From Allobosea sp. LC85 (GTDB lineage Bacteria; Pseudomonadota; Alphaproteobacteria; Rhizobiales; Beijerinckiaceae): 64,000 nt of DNA. A model generated the notes under the pieces. It saw only the letters and a program-made list of their open reading frames with translations. It made no database searches and was not told the origin of the DNA. Below are positions 54,053 through 62,615 of this stretch, in pieces. A program made the translations under genes and the position numbers. The number at the start of each line of letters is the position of its first letter. Positions within the stretch are counted from its first letter, which is position 1. The stretch lies in NCBI RefSeq assembly GCF_000735605.1, contig NZ_JPKG01000054.1, forward strand, positions 109,695 to 173,694, written 5' to 3'.

Positions 54053-55591
54053 ATGAAAAAGCACAGCATTCTCGGCCATGCGCTTGCAGCAACCATGCTC
54101 CTGGCCATGCCGGCCGGAGCCTTTGCCCAGCAGAAGGGCGGGGACGTCGTCATCGGCATCAGCCAGGCGCCGCCTTCGCTCGATGCGCAGATCACCTCCG
54201 CACAGGCCTCACGCAACGTCACCCTGCATGTCTTCGAGACGCTCTATGCCCGCGACGAGAACGCCAGGCCGGTGCCGGAGCTGGCCGAGGGCGTCACCAT
54301 CTCGCCGGACGGCAAGACCTATGTCTTCCCGATCCGCAAGGGCGTGAAGTTCCATAACGGCAAGGAGCTCGACGCCAATGACGTCGTCGCCTCGCTCGAA
54401 CGCTACCGCAAGATCGGCGCCTCGCTCGCCCTGGTCTCCGCGATCGACAGCATCAAGGCGACCGGCCCGCATGAGGTCACCATCACGCTGAAGCAGGTGC
54501 AGGCGACATTCCTCGACAATCTCTCCTCGCCTCGGGCTCCGCTGGCGATCTATCCGGCGAGCGAGGCCGCGAAGGACGCCGGCAAGATCGAGATCATCGG
54601 CACCGGCCCCTATAAATTCGTCGAGTACAAGCCCGACAGCCATGTGAAGCTCGCCCGCTTCGACGGCTATGTGCCCAATCCCAACGGCACGGGGCGCGAT
54701 GGCTTTGCCGGCAAGAAGGAGGCCTTCCTCGACACCGTGACCTTCCGCTTCATGCCGGAGGGCGGCGCCCGCACCGCAGCGCTCGAATCCGGCCAGATCC
54801 AGTTCAACGAGACGGCGGATGGGCCGACCGCCAAGCGCCTCGGCAGCGATCCGCGCTTCGCGATCCACAAGGTCGTGCCCTTCGGCCTCCAGGTGATCAA
54901 GTTCAACCATGCCGAGGCGCCGGGCAACGACAAGAATTTCAGGCTCGCCGTCCAGGCCGCGTTGAACATGGACGACATCATGAGCATCGCCTATTCTGAC
55001 ATCAACCAGATGGATCCGAGCTGGCTCTATCCCGGCGCGCCCTTCTACAGCACGGCCGGTAGCGCCAAATACAACAAGGCCGACCTGACGGAGGCCAAGG
55101 CGCTCCTGGCGAAATCCTCCTACAAGGGCGGCAAGACCACCTTCATCGTCGACAACCTGCGCGCCAATGTCGACACGGCGACCGTGCTGCAGGAGCGGCT
55201 GAAGGAGATCGGCGTCAATGTCGATATCTCGATCGCCGACTGGCCGACGGTCTCGAAGATCGGCTTCACCCCGCAGGGCTGGACCTTCTGGACCCATGGC
55301 TTCGGCATCGAGCCTTTCGAGGGGCCGGCCTCCGTCATGGCGCCCTGGGTCAACGGCCTGTCGCAGCAGGCCAAGGATCCCGTCATCGACGAGTTGGCGG
55401 CGTCGCTTGGCAGCGAGATGGACGAGGCGAAGCGCAAGGCGCTGTTCGACCGCTTCCAGACCCATATGTACGACAATGCGGTTGCCATGAAGGCCGGCAA
55501 TTACGGCGTCTTCCAGGTCAGCACCGCCAAGCTGAAGAACTTCAAGCCCTACCGCATCCCGCGCATGTGGGGCGTCTGGCTCGAGCGCTGA
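54053..55591 (+). CDS. ABC transporter substrate-binding protein, family 5
   Basis: 512 residues. Sec signal KKHSILGHALAATMLLAMPA, cut after AFA. Landmarks are in the standard order: VVIGISQAPPSLDAQI, LAEGVTISPDGKTYVFPIRK, GVKFHNGKELDANDVVASLE, FRLAVQAALNMDDIM, AKALLAKSSYKGGKTTFIVD, then the C-terminal lobe ending RIPRMWGVWLER. It collects the solute for the permease pair encoded downstream. RBS GGGGAG precedes the ATG, and a 13-bp hairpin follows the stop. Confidence 0.93.
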   Translation: MKKHSILGHALAATMLLAMPAGAFAQQKGGDVVIGISQAPPSLDAQITSAQASRNVTLHVFETLYARDENARPVPELAEGVTISPDGKTYVFPIRKGVKFHNGKELDANDVVASLERYRKIGASLALVSAIDSIKATGPHEVTITLKQVQATFLDNLSSPRAPLAIYPASEAAKDAGKIEIIGTGPYKFVEYKPDSHVKLARFDGYVPNPNGTGRDGFAGKKEAFLDTVTFRFMPEGGARTAALESGQIQFNETADGPTAKRLGSDPRFAIHKVVPFGLQVIKFNHAEAPGNDKNFRLAVQAALNMDDIMSIAYSDINQMDPSWLYPGAPFYSTAGSAKYNKADLTEAKALLAKSSYKGGKTTFIVDNLRANVDTATVLQERLKEIGVNVDISIADWPTVSKIGFTPQGWTFWTHGFGIEPFEGPASVMAPWVNGLSQQAKDPVIDELAASLGSEMDEAKRKALFDRFQTHMYDNAVAMKAGNYGVFQVSTAKLKNFKPYRIPRMWGVWLER

Positions 55592-55596
55592 CAACC

Positions 55597-55630
55597 GTCG
55601 GCGGGCGCGTCAAGCAGCGCGCCCGCCGAC
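55597..55630. terminator. Strong hairpin between SBP and permease genes
   Basis: GTCGGCGGGCGCG (55597-55609) pairs perfectly with CGCGCCCGCCGAC (55618-55630) around an 8-base loop, five bases after the SBP stop. No T-run follows and the operon continues, so it is better read as an mRNA 3'-end protector or leaky terminator that lowers permease expression relative to SBP. Confidence 0.6.
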
Positions 55631-55698
55631 CGGTCCGCTGCAAACCGGCCCGCTGCAGGCGGGCGGCGTGACTGCGCCTTCTCCAAGCGGGAGATCTG

Positions 55699-56643
55699 AT
55701 GGCAACCTTCATGATCCGGCGGATCGCCAGCGCGATCCTGGTGCTCGCGCTGGTCTCGCTGATGTCCTTCGCCCTGATCTGGCTGGTCCCGGGCGATACG
55801 GCGGCGGCCTTCCTCGACGCTTCGGCCACGCCCGAGCAGGTCGCGGCGCTGCGCACGGCGCTTGGACTGGACAAGGCGCTGCCGCTGCAGATGGCGGAAT
55901 GGTACGGGCGCGTCCTCAGCGGCGATCTCGGGCAATCCGTGCTGCTGAACCGCTCGGTTGCCGGCGCGCTGCTGGAGCGGTTGCCGGTGACGCTCTCGCT
56001 CGCCAGTTTCGCGCTCGCCATCGCCATCACGCTCGGCGTGCCCGCCGGAATCGCGGCCGCCGTTTTCCATAATCGCTGGCCGGACCAACTCTTCATGACG
56101 ACCGCGCTGCTCGGCCTCTCCGTCCCCGATTTCTGGCTGGGACTGGTGATGATCCTCGTCTGCGCCGTCTCGCTCGGCTGGCTGCCGAGCGGCGGCTTCA
56201 CGGCCTTCGGCAGCGATCCGCTGGGCTGGCTCAGGACGGTGATCCTGCCGGCGTTCACGCTCGGGCTCGTTCAGGTCGGCTTCATCGCGCGCATGGCCCG
56301 CGCCTCGATGCTGGAAACGCTGAACCAGGATTTCGTCCGCACGGCCAACGCCAAGGGCCTGTCGCGCTTCTATATCGTGCTGCGCCACGGCCTGCCCAAC
56401 GCCATGATCCCGATCCTGACCGTGATCGGCATCGTCGCCGGCGCGCTCTTGGGCGGCGCCGTCATCATCGAGCAGGTCTTCTCGATTCCCGGCATTGGCC
56501 GGCTGATCGTCGGCGCCATCGCCTCCCGCGACTTTCCCGTGCTCCAGGGCGGCCTGCTCTTCCTGGCGGTGGTCTATCTCCTGATCAATCTGATCGTCGA
56601 TCTCCTCTACGCGGTCGTCGACCCGCGGGTGAGGCTGTCGTGA
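55699..56643 (+). CDS. ABC transporter permease, DppB type
   Basis: 314 residues. N-terminal helix MIRRIASAILVLALVSLMSF and LVPGDTA; EAA loop RTANAKGLSRFYIVLRHGLP; signature FSIPGIGRLIVGAIASRDFP; ends YAVVDPRVRLS. RBS GCGGGAG precedes the ATG at 55699. Its stop overlaps the GTG of the next permease. It forms the channel with that subunit; no ATPase gene accompanies the pair. Confidence 0.93.
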   Translation: MATFMIRRIASAILVLALVSLMSFALIWLVPGDTAAAFLDASATPEQVAALRTALGLDKALPLQMAEWYGRVLSGDLGQSVLLNRSVAGALLERLPVTLSLASFALAIAITLGVPAGIAAAVFHNRWPDQLFMTTALLGLSVPDFWLGLVMILVCAVSLGWLPSGGFTAFGSDPLGWLRTVILPAFTLGLVQVGFIARMARASMLETLNQDFVRTANAKGLSRFYIVLRHGLPNAMIPILTVIGIVAGALLGGAVIIEQVFSIPGIGRLIVGAIASRDFPVLQGGLLFLAVVYLLINLIVDLLYAVVDPRVRLS

Positions 56644-57509
56644 CCATGACGATCGCCTTTCCCCAGCCGGCCCTGAGCCCGCGGCAGGCCAGCCTGCGCC
56701 GGCTCGCCCGCAGCCGCTCCTTCCAGATCGGGGCCGCGATCGTGCTCGCCATCGTCCTGGTCGCGCTGCTGGCCGATGTGCTCGCGCCCTTCGATCCGCT
56801 GCGCAGCAACGCCCGCATGCGCCTGACGCCGCCCAACGCCACCTACTGGTTCGGCACCGACCATTTCGGCCGCGACATCCTCTCCCGCGTCATGGTGGGC
56901 GCCCGGATCTCGCTCAGCATCGGTGCGGCGACCGTCATTCTCACCGGCCTCTTCGGCACCGTCATCGGCGCGGTCGCAGGGTTCTTTCCGCGTCTCGACA
57001 ACCCGATCATGCGGCTGATGGATGCGCTGATGGCGTTCCCTTCCATCGTGCTCGCCATGGTGGTCAGCGCCGTGCTCGGCGCCTCGCTGACCAATGTCGT
57101 GATCGCCCTGTCGATCGCCACCATGCCCCACACCGCCCGCATCGTGCGCGCCTCGGTGCTGGTCGCGCGCGAGCTCGACTATGTCGAGGCCGCCCGCTCG
57201 CTCGGCGCGGGCGAATTGTCGATCCTGTTCCGGCATGTGCTGATCAACGCCATGGGGCCGCTGATCGTCCGGCTGACCTATGTCTTCGCTGTCGCCATCC
57301 TCGCCGAGGCCGCGCTCTCCTTTGTCGGCGCCGGGCCGCCGCCGCCGGCGCCCTCCTTCGGCGCGATCATCGCCCAGGGCCGCGACTTCATGCGCGAGGC
57401 GCCGTGGATCACGATCTTCCCGGGGCTGGCGATCGTTCTCTCCGTGCTCGGCCTCAACCTGCTCGGCGATGGCCTGCGCGACGCGCTTGATCCGCGCTCG
57501 ACCATGTAG
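56640..57509 (+). CDS. ABC transporter permease, DppC type
   Basis: 289 residues from a GTG at 56640 that overlaps the preceding stop (GTGA); an ATG at 56646 is an alternative start. DppC features: helix FQIGAAIVLAIVLVALLADV, PNATYWFGTDHFGRDILSRV, EAA loop EAARSLGAGELSILFRHVLI, and NLLGDGLRDALDPRSTM at the end. It is followed by the M81 peptidase gene rather than by an ATPase gene, which is unusual for this transporter type. Confidence 0.93.
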   Translation: MTMTIAFPQPALSPRQASLRRLARSRSFQIGAAIVLAIVLVALLADVLAPFDPLRSNARMRLTPPNATYWFGTDHFGRDILSRVMVGARISLSIGAATVILTGLFGTVIGAVAGFFPRLDNPIMRLMDALMAFPSIVLAMVVSAVLGASLTNVVIALSIATMPHTARIVRASVLVARELDYVEAARSLGAGELSILFRHVLINAMGPLIVRLTYVFAVAILAEAALSFVGAGPPPPAPSFGAIIAQGRDFMREAPWITIFPGLAIVLSVLGLNLLGDGLRDALDPRSTM

Positions 57510-57572
57510 ACGCCGCCATCCCGAAGGCCGGCGCGGAGAGCCGCGCCCGGGAGACAAAACCGGAGACCAGAC

Positions 57573-59060
57573 GTGAAACGCATCCTCATCGCCGAATGCA
57601 AGCAGGAGATCTCGTCCTTCAATCCGCTCCCGTCGGGCTATGGCAATTTCCACATCAGGCATGGTGACGCCCTCTATGAGCAGCGCGGCACCAACCAGGA
57701 GATCGGCGGCGCACTGGCTGTGTTCGAGGCGCGCGGCGATATCACCGTGGTGCCCAGCATCAGCGCCCGCGCCGGCAGCGCCGGGCTGCTCTCGGCCGAG
57801 GGCTGGAAGCGCCTGTCGCAGGAATTCATTGAGGCCGTCTTCGCCCGCCTCGACGGCGTCGACGGCATCTATCTCTGCCTGCATGGTGCGATGGCCGCCG
57901 CGGGCGAGCTCGATCCGGAGGGCTACCTGCTCGAGGCTTTGCGCCGGCGCGTCGGCCCGGAGATGCCGATCGTTATCTCGCTCGACCTGCATGGCATCCT
58001 GACCGACCGCATGCTGCGGCAGGTCAACGGCTTCGCGATCTACTGGACCTATCCGCATGTCGATTTCGCCGATACCGGGCGCCGCGCCGCCGCGCTGCTG
58101 CTGCGCCTGATGGAGGGCGGACTTCGCCCGGTCGCCGCGCGCGTCGTCATGCCGACGCTGGTCCGCGGCGACGAGCTCATCACCAAGACCGGCTGCTATG
58201 GCGATCTCCTGCGCGACTGCCGGCGCCTCGAGGAGGAGGGCAGGGCGCTGGCCGCCGGCATCATGATCGGCAACCCCTTCACCGACGTGCCGGAGCTATG
58301 CTCGCAGGTCCTGGTCCTGACCGACGGCGACGCGGCCACCGCCGAACGCGAGGCGCTCCGCCTGGCTGAGGAATTCTGGCCGCAGCGCTTCCGGATGCAG
58401 GGCAAGCTGATCGGGCTCGAGCGCGCCATCGCCCAGTCCCGGACGATGGCCGGGCCGCTGATCTTCACGGACGCCGCCGACGCCACCTCTTCTGGCGCGT
58501 CGGGGGACAGCAACGCCATCATCGCGGCTTTGCACGCGGCCGGTTATGGCGGCAAGGTTCTGGCGCCGCTGGTCGATGCCACTGCCGCGGCCGCCGCGCA
58601 CAAGGCCGGTGTCGGCGCGACGATCAGTGTCGCGCTCGGCGGCAGCATCGACCCCGCCCGCTTCACGCCGATGCAGGTCGAGGCCAAGGTCAAGCTGCTC
58701 TCGGATGGCGAGGCGCTGCTGGAAACGATGAAGGCGCCGCTTGCGGCAGGCCCGACCGCGGTGCTGACCTTCGGCCCGTTCACGATCGTGGTCATGACCC
58801 ATTCGGTCAGCCTGTTCGACCGGGCGATGTATTACGCCAATGGCCTGAACCCCCAGGATTTCGACCTCGTGGTGGTGAAGTCGCCCCATGCCGAGCACCA
58901 CATGTTCGAGCAATGGTGCGAGCATAATTTCAACATCGACGCGCCCGGCGCGACCTCGGCCAATCTCAAAAGCCTCGGGCACAGCATCTGCGCCCGGCCG
59001 ATGTATCCGCTCGAGGCCGATGCGGCCTTCGCGCCGAACCCCGTCATCTACACGCTGTGA
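57573..59060 (+). CDS. M81 family metallopeptidase (MlrC-like)
   Basis: 495 residues, the normal length. The DUF1485 part begins KRILIAECKQEISSFNPLPS and includes YLCLHGAMAAAGELDPEGYL and VISLDLHGILTDRM (metal-binding Asp and His residues). The MlrC C-terminal part includes FTDAADATSSGASGDSNAII and GGKVLAPLVDATAAAAAHKA. The family is named for MlrC, which breaks down linearised microcystin fragments; most members have unknown peptide or amide substrates. Its place in an importer operon suggests hydrolysis of the imported compound. Confidence 0.92.
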   Translation: MKRILIAECKQEISSFNPLPSGYGNFHIRHGDALYEQRGTNQEIGGALAVFEARGDITVVPSISARAGSAGLLSAEGWKRLSQEFIEAVFARLDGVDGIYLCLHGAMAAAGELDPEGYLLEALRRRVGPEMPIVISLDLHGILTDRMLRQVNGFAIYWTYPHVDFADTGRRAAALLLRLMEGGLRPVAARVVMPTLVRGDELITKTGCYGDLLRDCRRLEEEGRALAAGIMIGNPFTDVPELCSQVLVLTDGDAATAEREALRLAEEFWPQRFRMQGKLIGLERAIAQSRTMAGPLIFTDAADATSSGASGDSNAIIAALHAAGYGGKVLAPLVDATAAAAAHKAGVGATISVALGGSIDPARFTPMQVEAKVKLLSDGEALLETMKAPLAAGPTAVLTFGPFTIVVMTHSVSLFDRAMYYANGLNPQDFDLVVVKSPHAEHHMFEQWCEHNFNIDAPGATSANLKSLGHSICARPMYPLEADAAFAPNPVIYTL

Positions 59061-60250
59061 AGGACACGCCCGTGCCGACGATCGATGCTGTCGACTTCTT
59101 CTACCTGTCCATGCCCGAGGTGACGGACGAGGCCGATGGCAGCCAGGATGCCCTGCTGGTGCGGGTGGCTGCCGGCGGCCAGATCGGCTGGGGCGAATGC
59201 GAGGCGGCCCCGCTGCCCTCGATCGCAGCCTTCATCTGCCCGATGTCGCATGGCGTCTGCCGGCCCGTCGCCGCGTCCGTGCTCGGCAAGCGCCTGGAGA
59301 GCCCCGCCGATATCGCGCAGATCTCGGCCGATGTCGCCTATAACTCGATGGACCTGCTGCAGGCGCCCCACACCTTGTCGGGTGTCGAAATGGCGTTGTG
59401 GGATGTGCTGGGAAAGCTGCGCGGCGAGCCGGTCTGGCGCCTGCTCGGCTATGAACGCAGCCATGCCAAGACGCCCTATGCCTCGGTGCTGTTCGGCGAC
59501 ACGCCGCAGGAGACGCTGGCGCGCGCCCGTGATGCGAGGGCGCGCAACTTCCGCGCCGCCAAGTTCGGCTGGGGGCCGATCGGGCGTGGCAGCGTTGCCG
59601 CGGATGCCGAGCATTTCGTCGCCGCGCGCGAGGGTCTCGGAGCGGACGGCATCCTGCTGGTCGATACCGGCCAGATCTTCATCGAGGACGTCGAGCGCGC
59701 CGCCGCGAGGCTGCCGGCGCTGGAGAAGGCCGGCGCGCTCTGGTTCGAGGAGCCGTTCCAGGCGAGCGCCGTCGACGCCTATGCGGCGCTTGCCAAACGC
59801 AGTGCGACCGTGCGCCTCGCCGGCGGGGAGGGCGCGCATAACGTCCATATGGCCAAGCAACTGATCGATCATGGCGGCGTCGGCTATATCCAGATCGATT
59901 GCGGCCGGATCGGCGGCGTCGGCCCCTCCAAGGAGGTGGCCGACTACGCCGTCGCCAGAGGCGTGACCTTCGTCAATCACAGCTTCACCTCGCATCTGGC
60001 GCTCTCGGCCTCGATCCAGCCCTATGCCGGCCTGAAGGATCACGTCATCTGCGAATATCCGGCCATGCCGAAGCCCGTCGCGCTCGCCTTCACCCGCAAC
60101 CATCTGGAGAGGGACGGGAACGGCGACATCAGCGTCCCCGACGCGGTGGGGCTGGGCCTGGAGATCGACGAAGGCGGCATCCGCCAGTATCTGCAGGATG
60201 TCGAGATCAAGGTGAACGGCAAAGTGCTCTACGCGACGCCGCCGCTCTGA
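59057..60250 (+). CDS. Mandelate racemase/muconate-lactonizing enzyme family protein (enolase superfamily)
   Basis: 397 residues from a GTG that overlaps the peptidase stop (GTGA). Capping domain to about residue 140, then the barrel with FRAAKFGWGPIG (Lys-containing motif), LLVDTGQIF (Asp), LWFEEPF (Glu), LAGGEGAHN (Glu), YIQIDCGRIGGVGPSKEVAD, and FVNHSFTSHLALSASIQ with the His-bearing loop. It is only distantly similar to the family member at 50942-52141. Both probably act in one pathway controlled by the GntR protein. Last gene of the operon; a family C repeat follows. Confidence 0.9.
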   Translation: MKDTPVPTIDAVDFFYLSMPEVTDEADGSQDALLVRVAAGGQIGWGECEAAPLPSIAAFICPMSHGVCRPVAASVLGKRLESPADIAQISADVAYNSMDLLQAPHTLSGVEMALWDVLGKLRGEPVWRLLGYERSHAKTPYASVLFGDTPQETLARARDARARNFRAAKFGWGPIGRGSVAADAEHFVAAREGLGADGILLVDTGQIFIEDVERAAARLPALEKAGALWFEEPFQASAVDAYAALAKRSATVRLAGGEGAHNVHMAKQLIDHGGVGYIQIDCGRIGGVGPSKEVADYAVARGVTFVNHSFTSHLALSASIQPYAGLKDHVICEYPAMPKPVALAFTRNHLERDGNGDISVPDAVGLGLEIDEGGIRQYLQDVEIKVNGKVLYATPPL

Positions 60251-60264
60251 GGCGGGGCCTGCCT

Positions 60265-60369
60265 CGATCACGCTGGGTTTGGGCGAAAACGCCCAAACGC
60301 GGAAAACGTGATCGACTCTCAGAGCATGCTTCATGCGAAAAACCGTTGCCACTTTTTCGCAGCATGCTC
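60265..60369. repeat. Intergenic palindromic repeat, family C, copy 2
   Basis: Nearly identical to 46316-46427: CGTTTGGGC-type hairpin (GGGTTTGGGCG with CGCCCAAACGC) followed by GAGCATGCTT ... GCAGCATGCTC. The first stem carries compensatory changes relative to copy 1 (GGACGAAATCGTCC versus GGGCGAAAACGCCC), which shows that base pairing is conserved. Confidence 0.9.
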
Positions 60370-60449
60370 GGCGAGGAGCGCGGCATCGAGCTCGGCCGCG
60401 TGAGCCCCAATCCAGGCCTCGGCGCTGACCACCGGAACGAGCGGCAGCC

Positions 60450-60762
60450 GTGAAGGGAGAAGGTTCGCTGCGGGCGAAGCCGGTCACCGCAGGTCGCATG
60501 ATGATGCAGATCGTCGGTTCGTTCGCCGAATGCGAAGCGCGCCATGATCCGCGAGCGCGCATCTCCGCCGGGTTGGCCTTGGCGCGATCCAAGGGCAGGA
60601 GCGGCCGCCGCCGCAAGACGCTCAATCCAGAAATGGCTGGAAATCGCAGAGAGCGTCTTGTCCGGACGCAAGTCAGCCGCTGAAATGGTGCGGCTCTACG
60701 AAGTCCGCCAGGCGACGGTATCGAGAATGATCGCCGAGCACAGACGTGGGAAAAGGCAATGC
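60450..60762 (+). pseudogene. Serine recombinase (resolvase/invertase) remnant with frameshifts
   Basis: One frame reads VTAGRMMMQIVGSFAE and SAGLALARSKGRSGRRRKTL, another MIRERA, and then EIAESVLSGRKSAAEMVRLY and VRQATVSRMIAEHRRGK. Together they give, in order, the end of the catalytic domain and the helix-turn-helix of a PinR/Hin-like serine recombinase. To read them as one protein three frame changes are needed (near 60537, 60562 and 60640). The N-terminal catalytic part with the active Ser is absent. It is a dead relic of a mobile element. Confidence 0.75.
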
Positions 60763-62117
60763 CCAACAACCATGACCTCAAGGGTCTGATGAAGTTCCTC
60801 TCCCGCGACGAATGGCGCGATTGTTTCGAAGGTGTTCTCGACGACCATTTGGGGCCGGTCCTCGACGCCGGCAACGCGGAGTTCGGCGATCTGGCCGAGA
60901 TGCTCGGCGATCAATGGGCAATGACGCTTTGGGGCTGCGGCTTCGAGGATTTCCTCACTCAGGATTTCGACGTCGAGGGCGGCAATATCGTCGATGAGTA
61001 TCTGAAGCGGCGCGGCTGGAAGGAAGGTGCCCAGGCGAAAGCTTATATGAAGGCGCTCCGGACGTCGGTCATGAGCCTCTACGAAGTCAGCGACATCGTG
61101 CCGGGCAAATCCCTCATGGCGCGCGATCTCATCCGCGGTGGAGATCCTGTGCTGGTCAGCGAGGGCACCGCCACGAAGACATTGCAGCAATGGGACAGGG
61201 TTGCGGCCAGAATCGTTCCCGTTGCAGGCAAGAACATCATGGGCGGAGGATTGCTACCGTTCACCCCGGACGCGTCCGATGCGCTGTTCGATGGTTTGCG
61301 GGCGATCTTTGGCAAGCGTCGGTCTAAAAAACTGCCCGTACCGACAAACGAAGACCTTCAACGGGCCGCACCGGTATTTACCCTCACATGGCTGGTCGAC
61401 ACACTGGACCGGACGATGCGGACGGGACAGACCACCTTCGAGAATGGCGACGGTGACGCAATCATCTTCCACGATGTCCGCTTTCCCCTGGCATCCGGGA
61501 TCACCCAGAAAGAAATCACCGCCCAGCTGAAGACAGTCCCGGCTCTGCGACAGGAGAACGCGAAATTCTGGAACTGGCTTGGCGACATCCCGAAGGGAGG
61601 GCTCAAGGCCAGCGAGCCCGGGAACCTCGCATGGGACACTGCCATGGAGGACGGCACGCGGGTTCTCGGAAATGTTGAAATGAGAGGTCGCACCTTGCAT
61701 CTGTCGACGAATTCCGCTGCCCGAGCCGAAAAGGGAACGGCGCTGATCCAGGGCGCGCTGAACGATCTGGTTGGAAGGCCGCTCACCGAAATCCGCACCG
61801 TCGAGCAAATGATGGCCGAAAGGCCGGTCCACCAGGATACGGCCGGTCCCGAGCTGCCACCCGAGATCGCCCAAAAGGTTGTTCATGAGTTTTTGGACAA
61901 GCAGTATCGCGAAACCCTCGATCAGCCTGTCGGAATGCTGGGGGGTATCTCACCGCGCATGGCGATCAAAACCGCCAAGGGTCGCGAGAAGGTCGCCGAA
62001 TGGCTCAAATATCTTGAAAACAGTTCTTCAAGCCAGCCTGACCCCAACGACCCCATGGCGACCTATGATTTCCGATGGATCTGGGCCGAACTCGGTATCG
62101 AAAAGCTTCGCCGGTAA
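60759..62117 (+). CDS. Hypothetical protein, 452 residues, probably carried on a mobile element
   Basis: ATG at 60759 preceded by AAAAGG; it overlaps the end of the recombinase relic. No signal peptide or membrane segment. Seen: MKFLSRDEWRDCFEGVLDDH at the N-terminus, an acidic FEDFLTQDFDVEGGNIVDEY patch, GKNIMGGGLLPFTPDASDAL, a central DGDAIIFHDVRFPLASGITQ, and a C-terminal QPVGMLGGISPRMAIKTAKG, REKVAEWLKYLENSSSSQPD. The GG-x-SPR-x-A...T-x-x-GRE tail resembles tails seen in MbcA/ParS-like and SEC-C-associated proteins, but I cannot name the family. Base composition looks less GC-rich than the importer operons. Function unknown. Confidence 0.75.
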   Translation: MPNNHDLKGLMKFLSRDEWRDCFEGVLDDHLGPVLDAGNAEFGDLAEMLGDQWAMTLWGCGFEDFLTQDFDVEGGNIVDEYLKRRGWKEGAQAKAYMKALRTSVMSLYEVSDIVPGKSLMARDLIRGGDPVLVSEGTATKTLQQWDRVAARIVPVAGKNIMGGGLLPFTPDASDALFDGLRAIFGKRRSKKLPVPTNEDLQRAAPVFTLTWLVDTLDRTMRTGQTTFENGDGDAIIFHDVRFPLASGITQKEITAQLKTVPALRQENAKFWNWLGDIPKGGLKASEPGNLAWDTAMEDGTRVLGNVEMRGRTLHLSTNSAARAEKGTALIQGALNDLVGRPLTEIRTVEQMMAERPVHQDTAGPELPPEIAQKVVHEFLDKQYRETLDQPVGMLGGISPRMAIKTAKGREKVAEWLKYLENSSSSQPDPNDPMATYDFRWIWAELGIEKLRR

Positions 62118-62164
62118 TCGCCACCGTATATCTCTATGTCCCTGGAATGTACTGGCGTCAACAA

Positions 62165-62247
62165 ATCAGCCTACAGGCTGATCTGCGGCCAACTGATATC
62201 AGCCTATAGGCTGATATCAGTGTATGACAATCAGGAGATAGGCTGAT
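62165..62247. promoter_or_regulatory. Three evenly spaced palindromic operator-like sites
   Basis: Site 1 (62165-62182) has 8-base arms ATCAGCCT and AGGCTGAT. Site 2 (62193-62220) is a perfect 28-bp palindrome whose core is the same ATCAGCCT-AT-AGGCTGAT-type sequence. Site 3 (62230-62247) keeps the right half ATAGGCTGAT and a decayed left half. Centres are about 33 and 32 bases apart, three helical turns. Behind them only a five-codon frame (ATG at 62255) remains, so the controlled gene seems to have been lost. Confidence 0.65.
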
Positions 62248-62298
62248 CACAACCATGGAAATTATGGCCTGATCAAACAGCCTTGGAGGGGCGGTGGG

Positions 62299-62590
62299 TT
62301 GCCGCCGGGCAACGGTGATGCCGATCTGCGCGGCGGGCTGTTCCGCCTGCTCGGCCCAATCGCCATCGCACTCGTGTTCTTCGCCCTCGCGGCTGTCCTG
62401 CGTAAACTACGCTGGCCAGCACTTGCGGCCGGTGCCGCCGCGCTGGTTTATGTCCCGTTGCCGCCGTGGCGGGTCGTCCCCGCAATTCCGACCAGCTTCC
62501 ACCTGTCGCCGACCGGCTGTGCAAGCGGGCTCGGCGATGCCGAAATCTACTGGCGAGCGTCGCCAGCGATGATTAGGAGCTATAATCCGC
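62299..62590 (+). pseudogene. Fragment of a membrane protein (possibly CopD/cytochrome c-related)
   Basis: The frame from 62299 reads LFRLLGPIAIALVFFALAAV and LRKLRWPALAAGAAALVYVP, one or two membrane helices, then AIPTSFHLSPTGCASG. The last motif is like the linker before the haem-binding region in CopD-like membrane proteins with a fused cytochrome c domain, but no CxxCH follows and the frame runs into the next gene. I therefore read it as a truncated piece without start or end. Identification is tentative. Confidence 0.35.
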
Positions 62591-62615
62591 AAGAGCTCAT
62601 AAGGTACTCTAATCA

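Noticed and set aside
59048..60874. A 608-codon minus-strand frame opposite the enolase-type enzyme and across a repeat
   Set aside because: It runs through the family C repeat and a pseudogene, which no real gene here does.
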